Below the pieces are notes generated by a model. It searched no databases, was not told where the DNA came from, and was given only the letters and a program-made list of their open reading frames with translations. A DNA stretch of 64,000 nucleotides, from positions 204,155,934 to 204,219,933 of the forward strand of contig CP136063.1 of the NCBI GenBank assembly GCA_032622095.1, given 5' to 3'. Each line of letters opens with the position of its first letter. The stretch's first letter is position 1. The translations under genes and the position numbers were made by a program. The stretch comes from Siphonodentalium dalli (lineage: Eukaryota > Mollusca > Scaphopoda > Gadilida > Siphonodentaliidae). Below are positions 57,201-59,137 of this stretch, piece after piece.

Positions 57201-58275
57201 ATCTGTTATTTTATTATTTTAACTAAATGTTTACTGACATGTGAAACATCTTAGTGTTTTAAAAACACGGGGGTATTCTTAGTCACATTGGGACAGTCAC
57301 GCCTCTAGTTAATGTATTCAGTGTTGACCAGTTCTACAGTAATGCCCTAAATAATCGATTCCTTAACCACAGCAGAATTATGGGTAATTTTTCAGGATTT
57401 ATTCCGAAATATGGCTTGTTGCCCTTCATCGGGAAGCTCTCATTCAATTTTTTAGAGGGACACCAATAATAATTTGGAAATTTTTCAACAACGAAATGAC
57501 AATCACATTCTTCGCTATTTATAGGTCATGTTTATGTTTTCAACATTTTCTCAATGGAACAAAAGCTAAAAATGATAGATTTTATATGTTGTTGTTGTTG
57601 TAACTGGAGGTATGGAACCCTGAATACATCTTTAAAGATATATTATGTACTTGTTCGGGTGCGTGAAACTCATAAGTTAGTTTTCAGACGCCATGCCAAC
57701 TGGAGGAATGTAACATTCTTCTAACATCGTCGAAAATCTGAAGCAAATCGACCGTATCACTCCACAGAAAACATTGTCTGAAATATGCTCAATTGTAAAT
57801 ATTTACTACTCGATTCGGGACGCATCTATCGGCGACAGACTAACGAAAACAATTTCGCCACCATTTAAGTAACATATAACAATGAGGGTATGTGTTGTTC
57901 ATTTGGATATAATATTTGTAATAATTACTACTTTGAACAAGATTATTCTCCATTTCTATTTGATCACCCTACCAGAATGTTTCACATCACTTTAAAGATT
58001 ACAGTTTGTGACAAATAGTATGACATTTTATTGTGCTATTCCAACCAGTTTACAGAAAAAATAATTTATGAATGAGTTTCGCATCAAAAACTTTTTGTGA
58101 CTTTTTCACCATTTAATAATTCTTTTCAGGTAGTTTTAGTGAAATCTTTACAAGTGTGATTGTTTTTCAGACCAAATGTGTGGTTGAGACTAGAGATGCG
58201 GACCATACAAAAGAACTGGAAGAGTTGCTGAGAAAGCACTATAAACATGTTTTCTTTGGACCACATGCATTCTGA
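15074..58275 (+). CDS. Threonine ammonia-lyase (threonine dehydratase), PLP-dependent, with C-terminal ACT-like domain; 11 coding exons
   Basis: The joined exons (15074-15226, 17125-17195, 19864-19909, 21452-21693, 26593-26755, 30418-30508, 31647-31722, 36036-36161, 38500-38667, 40144-40201, 58171-58275) give 1299 nt, or 432 residues plus stop, with no frame conflict at any junction. Family knowledge: this fold-type II PLP enzyme deaminates L-threonine, and usually L-serine, to 2-oxobutyrate or pyruvate plus ammonia. Seen: the Schiff-base lysine in SFKERGA (Lys77), the Asn loop SAGNHA (101-106), the phosphate-binding GGAGL (203-207), the EGAGAAG segment (301-307) and LCGGN (328-332), where the residue expected near the PLP ring nitrogen is Cys rather than the more usual Ser. 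Residues from about 350 to 432 look like the ACT domain of the medium-form enzymes and would allow allosteric control. There is no obvious signal or transit peptide, so a cytosolic location is inferred. Serine racemase is a relative but is shorter and lacks the ACT region. Confidence 0.93.
15179..15868 (+). repeat. In-frame tandem array of exon-1 end plus splice donor (ten donors)
   Basis: The unit is about 48 nt of exon 1 3' end plus 12 nt of intron start (60 nt), usually with a 6-nt insertion (66 nt). Donor GTs lie at 15227, 15293, 15353, 15410, 15476, 15542, 15608, 15674, 15734 and 15800, mostly followed by AAGTATT (the ninth is GTGAGT). An eleventh, degenerate copy near 15851 has lost its GT. 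All spacings are multiples of three. The frame from the start codon remains open to a TGA at 15866-15868, encoding a repeat of the type VSIN[18 protein letters not shown]. Each unit also has a GCAG before AGTACATG that could act as a weak acceptor. Using a later donor would add in-frame repeats between the N-terminal segment and exon 2. The opposite strand is also open here (15247-15903), so part of the openness comes from the unit's own composition. Confidence 0.9.
16275..16473. mobile_element. TACAGTAATGC palindromic MITE in intron 1
   Basis: It runs from TACAGTAATGCCCTAAATAA to TTTAGGGCATTACTGTA, a nearly perfect inverted pair with the centre GATAGCTCTCACTGAGAGC. Confidence 0.88.
16514..16768. 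mobile_element. 255-bp TTAACCCTTCCATGA MITE
   Basis: The ends TTAACCCTTCCATGA and TCATGAAAGGGTTAA are inverted and TTAA-bounded, a piggyBac-like signature. The interior carries the TCTCTTATATATGCGAGTC palindromes seen across the window. Confidence 0.85.
16811..17089. mobile_element. TTAACCCTTTATTTTAATAA MITE (TTAACCCTTTCTATAC family, reverse-related)
   Basis: The left end TTAACCCTTT and the right end TTTAGTATAGAGGGT flank the shared subterminal phrases (ACTACTCATCAGTCAG, GAACTTAAGTTATTATCTGA). The right TTAA is mutated. It lies directly upstream of exon 2. Confidence 0.65.
17125..17195 (+). CDS. Exon 2, threonine ammonia-lyase residues 52-74
   Basis: The acceptor TTTCCAG ends at 17124 and the donor is GGCAG|GTAAGA at 17196. 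The exon is 71 nt, enters in phase 0 and leaves two bases (AG) of the Ser75 codon. It encodes [20 protein letters not shown] followed by FTG, the strand leading to the PLP lysine motif. Family members read K-x-E-x-x-Q-x-T-G-S-F-K here. A TTAACCC-type MITE ends about 36 nt upstream of the exon. Confidence 0.9.
17590..18420. mobile_element. 815-bp non-autonomous hAT element with 8-bp target-site duplication
   Basis: The inverted ends are CAGGGTTGCCA (17598-17608) and TGGCAACCCTG (18402-18412). The 8-bp direct repeat ATATGACC lies immediately outside (17590-17597 and 18413-18420). The subterminal DNA is rich in GGTACCGG-type motifs. The 8-bp duplication and CAGGG ends are diagnostic of hAT. No transposase frame remains. 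Confidence 0.93.
18966..19160. repeat. Short tandem repeat GAGTC(G/A)GAGCC
   Basis: GAGTC(A/G)GAGCC(TTTTTTGAGGTATAA) recurs with a period near 30 bp, first tightly (18970-19040), then loosely to about 19160. It lies in intron 2. Confidence 0.7.
19864..19909 (+). CDS. Exon 3, residues 75-90, PLP-lysine motif
   Basis: This 46-nt micro-exon runs from the acceptor TTTGTAG (ends 19863) to the donor GAG|GTTAGT at 19910. With the AG carried from exon 2 it reads [16 protein letters not shown]. Lys77 in SFKxRGA is the residue that forms the internal aldimine with PLP in this family. The donor is weaker than the others (GTTAGT), and a TTAA-bounded MITE begins only 16 nt downstream of the exon end. Confidence 0.92.
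19985..20694. mobile_element. 700-bp CAGGGTTC-ended DNA transposon fragment (19990-20689)
   Basis: The ends CAGGGTTCGTAC and GTATGAACCCTG are inverted, and TTCTC flanks both sides (19985-19989 and 20690-20694). Subterminal GGAAAAGTTATGGAATT occurs at both ends. It contains a short remnant of a zinc-finger-bearing transposase. The CAGGG ends and BED-like finger suggest hAT, although the flanking duplication seen is 5 bp rather than 8. Confidence 0.75.
20389..20562 (+). pseudogene. BED-like zinc-finger remnant of a transposase
   Basis: The + frame reads [20 protein letters not shown], then [20 protein letters not shown] and GEAALISRA before a stop at 20560-20562. The pattern W…F..W, A-K-C-x-x-C and N-M-G-x-x-A-L matches the N-terminal BED-like fingers common in animal hAT-type proteins. 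The expected His pair after AL is replaced (ISRA), and the rest of the protein is absent. The larger minus-strand open frame (20109-20555) is its shadow. Confidence 0.6.
21452..21693 (+). CDS. Exon 4, residues 91-170, Asn loop and helix-rich core
   Basis: The acceptor TTGGACAG ends at 21451 and the donor is AATGG|GTAGGT at 21694. The exon is 242 nt, enters in phase 0 and leaves GG of the Gly171 codon. It includes [11 protein letters not shown], whose Asn contacts the PLP 3'-hydroxyl in relatives, then [24 protein letters not shown] and the end of the substrate domain. It is the longest exon and the clearest match to the family. Confidence 0.95.
21863..22048. mobile_element. TACAGTAATGC palindromic MITE with internal deletion
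   Basis: The left arm is intact from TACAGTAATGCCC. The right arm lacks about 35 bp between CATATTTCTGA and TTAAGGAGTCGATTATTT. It lies in intron 4 and abuts the duplicated segment that follows. Confidence 0.85.
22052..22316. repeat. Dispersed 260-bp repeat, copy 1
   Basis: The stretch from TTATTTTATTGATGTCTCTG to ACAGTGCTATAGCCTT reappears almost unchanged at 32796-33058. It contains an inverted pair GTGTGTTTTAATGAAGGGCA with CCTTCAATAAAACACAC (to 22327). The tandem GATCAGATCAGATAGTCAGA is at about 22141. Confidence 0.85.
22511..23400 (+). mobile_element. Tandem-core element with TAGCTCACC hairpin start
   Basis: It opens with a hairpin (TAGCTCACCTGAGAC against GTCTCCGGTGGAGCTA) and a (GTCC)n/(GTCT)n tract. 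Units of about 150-170 bp follow, bearing CAGATTTGTTCAAATG(A/G)GGTCAC, AACCAGGGCCATAA and TTGGTATG(G/T)(A/G)GGGTC. It stops at a poly-C run (23399-23413). This is a common style in molluscan genomes. Confidence 0.75.
23720..24840. mobile_element. Cluster of three GAGGTCCCC foldback MITEs
   Basis: Copies span about 23727-24182, 24202-24530 and 24605-24838. All carry GAATGAGGTCCCCAGAGGGT, GGCTAGCAT(C/A)ACCAAAT, CCTCATCTTCTGGGAAGTAT, TTGTTGTTAGTTAAATTTCC and CCCAATGGGTGAACATCACC in the same order. ACAGACA(C/G)ACTAT marks the outer ends. Near-identity between neighbours suggests local tandem spread or gene conversion. Confidence 0.8.
24845..25340 (+). repeat. Core units of the TAGCTCACC-type tandem element without ends
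   Basis: The units read CAGATTTGTGAAAATGGGAT, TCAGATTTTTTTAATGGGGT and CAGATTTGTTAAAATGAGGT at roughly 160-bp spacing, each with a nearby AGGGACATAACTA or equivalent. The leader hairpin is missing. Confidence 0.65.
26100..26592. mobile_element. Two element fragments before exon 5 (hAT-like 26120-26340; AGGGGTACTGTAC end 26363-26590)
   Basis: AGGGCCTTGCGAAGCTTCAC, then TCAGCGATCTGATTAATAGG and GATCGATACCGAATCG match the left part of the hAT-like element at 49882. CTAAAGGGGTACTGTACAC begins a truncated relative of the 13983-14644 element and runs to the exon 5 acceptor. Confidence 0.6.
26593..26755 (+). CDS. Exon 5, residues 171-225, [10 protein letters not shown] and the glycine loop
   Basis: The acceptor CTGTTTCAG ends at 26592 and the donor is ATTATA|GTGAGT at 26756. 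The exon is 163 nt, enters by completing Gly171 and exits in phase 0. It reads [20 protein letters not shown] and then [11 protein letters not shown], which are the hallmark AGQGT and phosphate-binding PxGGGGL-type loops of threonine and serine dehydratases. The loop has Ala in place of one Gly (GGAGL), which also occurs in relatives. A fragment of the AGGGGTACTGTAC element ends close to its acceptor. Confidence 0.95.
27303..27668. mobile_element. GAGGTCCCC foldback MITE in intron 5
   Basis: It carries the phrases GCAGAATGAGGTCCCCCAGA, GGCTAGCATCACTAAATTC and CTCATTCTGCTTAGGC, and ends with GAACCGCAGATGATGAAATT. It is more diverged than the 24-kb cluster. Confidence 0.75.
27761..29353. mobile_element. 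1.59-kb Harbinger-like element with TTA target-site duplication
   Basis: The ends GGGGGTGTTTATACATTACC and GGCTATGTGTAAACGTCACC are imperfect inverted repeats, and TTA lies on both sides (27761-27763, 29351-29353). The undisturbed target is visible at about 57274-57310 (TATTCTTAGTCACATTGGGA), which confirms that the element interrupts a tandem-core element tail. Subterminal CGCCGG(G/C) motifs repeat at both ends. A copy of the CCTAGCATC-type repeat (28330-28770) is nested inside. Confidence 0.82.
29630..29990. mobile_element. GAGGTCCCC foldback MITE, reverse orientation
   Basis: It is the reverse complement of the 24-kb copies: GGCTAGCATCACCAAATTCA, CCTCATCTGCTATCGGAGA, AAGTTCCCAGATGGTGAAG, GGGGCCTAAGCAGAATGAGG and the terminal CCTCATTCTGCAAATGTCAG. 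Confidence 0.75.
30060..30132. mobile_element. Right end of a TTAACCCTTTCTATAC MITE
   Basis: The segment AACATTTCCTAAGTGAACTA, then TTTAGTAAGAAAGGGTTAA matches the right terminus of the 14790 and 56156 copies. Confidence 0.65.
30167..30400 (+). mobile_element. One-unit tandem-core element ending at exon 6
   Basis: It starts TTTTTATATACCTGTTTTAA and contains CCAGATGATAACCTTAGTAA, TTTGGTATGTGAGTTTACTA and AGAGTTATGGCCCTTTGTTG. It ends GTCACATTCTAGTGATG, 18 nt before the exon 6 acceptor, so the element end supplies DNA next to the branch-site region. Confidence 0.7.
30418..30508 (+). CDS. Exon 6, residues 226-255
   Basis: The acceptor TATTTCAG ends at 30417 and the donor is GACG|GTAAGA at 30509. 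The exon is 91 nt, enters in phase 0 and leaves one G of the Gly256 codon. It encodes [20 protein letters not shown] and then [10 protein letters not shown]. This is the family's 'GVEP…S…A…G' stretch leading to the substrate-domain hinge. The upstream tandem-core element ends about 20 nt before the exon, at the polypyrimidine tract. Downstream, 40 nt of exon end plus 13 nt of intron are repeated. Confidence 0.92.
30469..30800 (+). repeat. 53-bp tandem array of exon-6 end plus splice donor (six donors)
   Basis: The unit is 40 nt of exon 6 3' end plus 13 nt of intron (GTAAGAATCGTGA). Donor GTs lie at 30509, 30562, 30615, 30668, 30721 and 30774, every 53 bp exactly, with a partial seventh unit ending near 30800. 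Because 53 is not a multiple of three, donors 2 and 3 shift the frame. Reading through from the true exon meets a stop at 30616-30618, so only the first donor gives an intact enzyme. Copies 2-6 are nearly identical to each other (GTGCCAACGAAATCC against AACAAAATCC in copy 1), which indicates a recent expansion. Confidence 0.93.
30950..31300. repeat. CGATACCGAT repeat and an inverted dispersed repeat
   Basis: At 30950-31075 there are CCGATACCGATA and CCGATTATC-type motifs. The segment 31079-31260 (GATGAGGTCCAGATGTTTAT, CACTGAAGGATGATCAGGAA, CATGGTATAACATG) is a reverse-complement relative of 39110-39368, so it is a dispersed repeat in introns 6 and 9. Confidence 0.65.
31647..31722 (+). CDS. 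Exon 7, residues 256-280
   Basis: The acceptor TTTACAG ends at 31646 and the donor is TGCAA|GTAAGT at 31723. The exon is 76 nt. It completes Gly256, reads [20 protein letters not shown] and VVVC, and leaves AA of Lys281. This corresponds to the family's 'DG(L/I)AV…G…F…V' segment joining the two lobes of the enzyme. Confidence 0.93.
31723..32259. repeat. Intron 7, start; GGGTGGCA-ended short element 32037-32190
   Basis: CGGGTGGCACCAGG at the left and GAGTGCCACCC at the right are inverted, around GC-rich DNA with repeated GACAGGGG(G/T) motifs. It is probably a small MITE. The rest of the stretch shows no feature. Confidence 0.45.
32260..33060. repeat. CCTAGCATC-type repeat (reverse) and second copy of the 260-bp repeat (32796-33058)
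   Basis: 32320-32660 is the reverse complement of the 1870-2695 repeat (TAGTTGGAAAATTCACACCA, CTAGATGCTAGGATT, ATCGGGCCGAACCATCGTCC). CTCTTGTT at about 32793 is a typical tandem-core element terminus. From 32796 the sequence repeats 22052-22316 closely. Confidence 0.75.
33061..33430. repeat. Repeat fragments and poly-C tract
   Basis: 33060-33120 duplicates 32577-32640 (CAGATTTTCAAAATGTTTTC and following). 33250-33420 is the reverse complement of the 1620-1805 C-tract repeat, with a C run at 33359-33377. Confidence 0.65.
33642..33725. repeat. 41-bp tandem duplication
   Basis: CAATAAACGCAACATTGAAA begins at 33642 and its near-copy CAATAAACGCAACATCGAAA at 33683. Each is followed by TACACAGGGCAA and GGCTTTTC. 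Confidence 0.9.
34085..34700 (+). repeat. Tandem-core units (TTTGGTATGTGAGTTTCTCG type)
   Basis: Four units recur at about 34134, 34280, 34432 and 34600, with AATTTGGTATGTGAGTTTCTC, AAAATACAGATCGAGTTCGAA, ATGGGTTTGATC and GAGTTATGGCCCTTTTT. The unit length is roughly 150-165 bp. The element ends are unclear. Confidence 0.75.
34701..36035. other. Intron 7, remainder; no gene seen
   Basis: AT-rich DNA. A TTAACCCTTCTATATTGACT at 35130 could be a relic MITE end. The open frame 35422-35640 has no recognisable protein. Confidence 0.45.
36036..36161 (+). CDS. Exon 8, residues 281-322, [10 protein letters not shown]
   Basis: The acceptor CATTTCAG ends at 36035 and the donor is AAAAA|GTGAGT at 36162. 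The exon is 126 nt and phase-compatible on both sides. It reads [20 protein letters not shown], then [21 protein letters not shown]. The VxEGAGA segment is strongly conserved and lines the active site in serine/threonine dehydratases. A TTAA-bounded MITE starts 57 nt after the exon. Confidence 0.94.
36219..36614. mobile_element. 396-bp TTAACCCTTTACCCAACA MITE (piggyBac-like), copy 1
   Basis: The ends TTAACCCTTTACCCAACA and TGTTGGGTAAAGGGTTAA are perfect inverted repeats with the TTAA target. Inside are two perfect 70-80 bp palindromes around TCTCTTATATATGCGAGTCG and its complement. Copy 2 at 59587 is nearly identical. It lies in intron 8. Confidence 0.93.
37145..38228. mobile_element. Two head-to-head tandem-core elements
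   Basis: 37145-37360 is a reverse-orientation unit (ATAACAATGGCGAAAATTAA, CATACCAAATTTCATTCCAT, AAAGTTATCATCCGGAAACC). From 37361 a forward element starts with the CCCGTTTGAAAAAACGGCCG hairpin and GTCCGTCCGTCCG. It carries about five units with GGATGATAACTTTAGT, CAAGTTCGAATTTGGGTTCC and GAG(T/A)TATG(G)CCCCTT, and ends GCATAGCTCTTGTTTTA (38228). Confidence 0.8.
38500..38667 (+). CDS. Exon 9, residues 323-378, LCGGN and start of the ACT-like domain
   Basis: The acceptor TTTTTTGTAG ends at 38499 and the donor is GTCAG|GTACAT at 38668. The exon is 168 nt. It reads [20 protein letters not shown], then the linker RGLAADGR and the first part of the regulatory domain [20 protein letters not shown]. 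The SGGN or CGGN motif closes the PLP core, and DRPGG is typical of the first ACT loop. A 217-bp palindromic MITE sits 10 nt into the following intron. Confidence 0.94.
38678..38894. mobile_element. 217-bp TACAGTAATGC palindromic MITE 10 nt after the exon 9 donor
   Basis: It runs from TACAGTAATGCTCTAAGTAA to AGAGCATTACTGTA. The arms are complementary for about 100 bp, with the loop AGCTCTCGGCGAGAGCT. In the pre-mRNA this would form a long hairpin immediately after the 5' splice site. Confidence 0.92.
39100..39370. repeat. Dispersed repeat, reverse copy of 31079-31260
   Basis: It contains CATGTTATACCATGAATATT, CCTGATTATCCTTCAGTGGC and ACATCTGGACCTCGTCTACA. Confidence 0.65.
40144..40201 (+). 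CDS. Exon 10, residues 379-398, ACT-like domain
   Basis: The acceptor AATTTACAG ends at 40143 and the donor is GTACAG|GTGAGT at 40202. The exon is 58 nt. It completes Ser379 and reads [19 protein letters not shown], followed by an exact phase-0 exit. This matches the 'I.D..HER.......V.V' part of the medium-form C-terminal domain. The next intron is very long (about 18 kb). Confidence 0.92.
40308..40497. mobile_element. TTAACCCTTTCTATAC MITE, partial
   Basis: It carries ACTCATTGACGAGTAGTTAT, AACTTATTATCTGGACTCC, GCACTTTTATTATCTGTCG and a terminal TTAAGAAAGGGCTAA. The left terminus is degraded. Confidence 0.65.
40790..41290. repeat. 'GGCAGCCATCTTGAATTTTA' dispersed repeat
   Basis: Repeated phrases are CATGGC(T/A)GC(T/C)GGCAGCC, ACCCTACAGACAAC or ACCCTGCAGCCCA, and ATCATCACCACACTTC. 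Relatives lie at 7380-7700 and 61880-62380. Confidence 0.6.
41451..43835. mobile_element. GTAGCAATACACG-ended element, split at its right end by a hAT element
   Basis: The left terminus GTAGCAATACACGATTTC (41451) mirrors GAAATCGTGTATTGCTAC (to 42093). The interior shares order and wording with 60809-61477 (GCTGAAAAATAGA, TTTCTCTCCC, AAATTGATACGATAACTT, TATCAGCTC). The hAT insertion duplicates ATTGCTAC, so the last bases are at 43827-43835. Confidence 0.8.
42086..43834. mobile_element. 1.73-kb hAT-like element with 8-bp duplication ATTGCTAC (element 42094-43826)
   Basis: The inverted ends are TAGGCTTGCCGCGATTTTGG and CCAAAATCGCGGCAGGCCTA, with one mismatch. ATTGCTAC flanks both (42086-42093 and 43827-43834). 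The subterminal DNA holds AATCGA/TCGATTA motifs. A 22-bp tandem duplication containing GAGACGTTCAGTGACTGAGC lies at about 42562-42605. No transposase is recognised. Confidence 0.9.
44948..48190 (+). mobile_element. Tandem-core element (about 161-bp units), interrupted at 45167-47015
   Basis: It opens with the hairpin TTAGTCGAGTTTTTCAAAAACTCGACTTAT (positions 44948-44977, loop TTT) and a GGGCGGGCGGGCGG tract. Seven or so units follow from about 47020. Each has TTAGCGCGATAACTCGAT, CAACAATATTTGGTATATGA, CTCGGACGAGTTCGAAAACC and GCGGAGTTATGGGTCTTAG; the CGAAAACC marker recurs at 47130, 47292 and 47452, that is, every 160-162 bp. It ends near AAAAAACTCGAC and CCTTGTT. Confidence 0.88.
45164..47018. 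mobile_element. 1.85-kb long-arm element with CCCCTGTCACACTC ends and TTA duplication (45167-47015)
   Basis: The left end AACCCCTGTCACACTCAGGC and the right end GCCTGAGTGTGACAGGGGCT are inverted, and the match extends for about 45 bp (GGCGCTCTCA…GCGCTGCAAAAGTA). Long internal arms are also complementary: 45540-45730 with 46780-46990 (GTGGACACTGGCTA with TAGCTAGTGTCCAC; GCGCATGCACAAAACAAGCG with GCTTGTTTTGTGCATGC). TTA borders both ends (45164-45166, 47016-47018), as in PIF/Harbinger elements. Short scrambled GCG-rich motifs fill the rest. The frames at 45557-45946 and 46310-46687 are not recognised as proteins. Confidence 0.82.
48191..49140. other. Intron 10, no gene seen; short duplicated segment
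   Basis: CAGACAGTTAG(A/T)(C/T)TTAATCATA followed by AAGGTCAGCGCTGGAATCAA occurs at about 48700 and again at about 48820, with a third relative at about 52255. AAAAATTGCATTTTGAGCTG near 48953 repeats 41369. Confidence 0.6.
49147..49683. mobile_element. Possible small hAT-like element with AGGGTTCGCGCTGCCACT / AGTGCCAACCATGGTCCCT ends
   Basis: The left CAGGGTTCGCGCTGCCACTT and the right AGTGCCAACCATGGTCCCTA are imperfectly inverted. GCCAAATTTTCC at the left is matched by AAAATTTGG at the right. GGCAAAA(A)TTTGGCAAAA is locally repeated at 49590-49640. No clear target duplication is seen. Confidence 0.4.
49874..51134. mobile_element. 1.25-kb hAT-like element with 8-bp duplication TTGACCTT (49882-51126)
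   Basis: TTGACCTT lies at 49874-49881 and 51127-51134. The ends AGTACCCTGTGAAG and ATTCGCAGGGCCCTAC are imperfect inverts, and the subterminal CGATACCGAATCGG is balanced by CGATTCGGTATCCGAA on the right. It interrupts a TTAACCC-type MITE: TTACCTTGACCT before, TGTAAGCCAGTGCATTCTC after. A C run lies at about 50399-50419. Confidence 0.88.
51130..51323. mobile_element. Right part of a TTAACCCTTCCATGA MITE
   Basis: CAGTGCATTCTCTTATATAT palindromes are followed by TTTCAGGAAGCTCCAGTCAT and GGAAGGGTTAA, the mirror of the 16514 element's left end (CATGACTGGAGTTTCCTGAA). Confidence 0.8.
51324..53270. other. Intron 10, no gene seen
   Basis: Mostly single-copy-looking AT-rich DNA. A C run lies at about 52927-52949. 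The segment at 52235-52330 is a diverged copy of 48690-48900. At 53100-53215 GGAGTGACGTAGGTGGTTTA and GAGTGACGTAGATGTTCATT form an imperfect pair about 75 bp apart. Confidence 0.5.
53271..54985. repeat. Dispersed repeat (53271-53351 plus 54696-54985) interrupted by a tandem-core element
   Basis: TTAAAGTGATGTGAAACACT, TAGGGTGATTCAGCTATAAA and GAATAATCTTGCTAAA before the insert, and ATATGATATCCAAATTGACA, CGATAGTTGCGTCCCGAATC and TTCTCGTACCCGAACAA after it, are collinear with the reverse complement of 57630-58000. That copy has no insert. Confidence 0.85.
53352..54695 (+). mobile_element. Tandem-core element, 161-bp units, both ends defined
   Basis: The left end is TTAGTCGAG(T)n followed by CAAAACTCGACTTATAG, then GGGCGGGCGGGCGGG. 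Six or seven units of 160-161 bp follow (CGAAAACCGGCCTGGTCC at 53661, 53822, 53983 and about 54143). Each has TTAGCGCGATAACTTCAAC, ATTTGGTATATAGGTGTCTC and ATAGAGTTATGGCCCTTAAT. The right end is GATGCCACCTCTTGTTAG. The empty copy at 57630-58000 fixes both borders. The length of unit and arrangement match the bivalve pearl family. Confidence 0.88.
56156..56412. mobile_element. 257-bp TTAACCCTTTCTATAC MITE
   Basis: TTAACCCTTTCTATACTAAA at the left and CCATTTAGTAAATAAAGGGT at the right are inverted. The interior has ACTCATTGATGAGTAGTTAT and GAACTTATTATCTGAAAATT. Confidence 0.8.
56853..57310 (+). mobile_element. Single-unit tandem-core element with TTATACCCCCCCAAACG start
   Basis: The hairpin start (TATACCCCCCCAAACGAAG against TGTGGAGGGTATAC) is followed by GTCGTCCATCATCCGTCG. 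It has one GTGAAACTTGGCACAGACAT unit and the tail TATTCTTAGTCACATTGGGA then GCCTCTAGTT. It is the intact counterpart of the target site of the 27764 element. Confidence 0.7.
57335..57440. mobile_element. TACAGTAATGC palindromic MITE, left arm only
   Basis: It begins TACAGTAATGCCCTAAATAA and stops at the hairpin loop (GGGAAGCTCTCATTCA). The right arm is absent, the mirror case of 13710-13825. Confidence 0.85.
57541..58005. repeat. Dispersed repeat, empty copy of the 53271-54985 repeat (reverse)
   Basis: CTTGTTCGGGTGCGTGAAAC, GATTCGGGACGCATCTATCG, GGATATAATATTTGTAATAA and GATCACCCTACCAGAATGTT are in the inverse order of the other copy. The junction at about 57905-57945 shows no tandem-core insert. 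Confidence 0.85.
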
Positions 58276-58281
58276 GCTCAG
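58171..58281 (+). CDS. Exon 11, residues 399-432, stop, and first 6 nt of 3' UTR
   Basis: The acceptor TGTTTTTCAG ends at 58170. The exon reads [20 protein letters not shown], then [14 protein letters not shown] and a TGA at 58273-58275. 'VETRD..H..EL...L' is the final strand and helix of the ACT-like domain. A donor-like CTCAG|GTAAAA follows at 58282, so the 3' UTR is probably spliced to an exon near 60225. The junction is only 6 nt after the stop, too close to trigger nonsense-mediated decay. Confidence 0.92.
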
Positions 58282-58282
58282 G

Positions 58283-59110
58283 TAAAAACGGGGCGTATTA
58301 TGATTTTGGTCTCTCAATATGTCTAGCCATCCATTCATATTTCTTTTCTGAACAATTGGTTTAGTTACTGCACGAAATGGGAATGACATTTTGTATGTAG
58401 GATCACTACCACAATATACAGGCAATGTTCGGTTTTGGGTTCCAGCCACCCATTGTTACTAGAGTTATGGCCCTTTGTTGAAATTCATTTGGGCTTTAAT
58501 TCTCATTTCTGGATGACAATTTCTGTTAATGTTGAATGAATTGGATAAAACATGCAAGTATTCAGGTATACAAACATAAAGTACAGGTCAAGTAAGATTT
58601 TGGATTCCATGCTCCCATCTTTGTTGGCCTTGAAATTCTGGGGTTTTTTTGTTTCCTATTGATAAGTGCAGTTAGGGTTGCTTGATCACCAACAATCTTG
58701 GTATGTGGCTGAATGGCGGCTTGACTTTAGGATTTGTCAAATGATATTCACCAGAGTTAATGGCTCTTTTTTGTAAAATTTTGACTTGTTGTTTTTTGGC
58801 TGATAAATTTTTTGGTTTCTTTCTGAAATACAATTACGTTGACCCACTGATAACTGAATAAGTTATTGACAAACTGTTGAAAAAAATGGTTGTGTTATGT
58901 AATCAGTCTGGCCCTTTGTCTTTCTGTCCAGCCATCCGTTGGTTAATGTTTTTAGTTTCCGACCTATAACTCTAATTTGGATTATTTTATTTGAACCAAG
59001 GTTTGTATATTTGTTTCCCAGTTAAAAATACAGCACAAGTTCGAATATGGGTTCCGTACAATTATTTTTTCATGAGTTTTTGCCATAGCTTATTTGAACA
59101 TTTCCCATCC
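58283..59110 (+). repeat. Degraded tandem-core units in the 3' UTR intron
   Basis: AAAACGGGGCGTATTATGATTTTGG is the leader, directly at the donor of the last intron. Diverged units with AGAGTTATGGCCCTTTGTTG, ACAGGTCAAGTAAGATTTTG and CAAGTTCGAATATGGGTTCC follow. Confidence 0.6.
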
Positions 59111-59137
59111 ATGAATAAGAATACTTCTGCACTTTTA

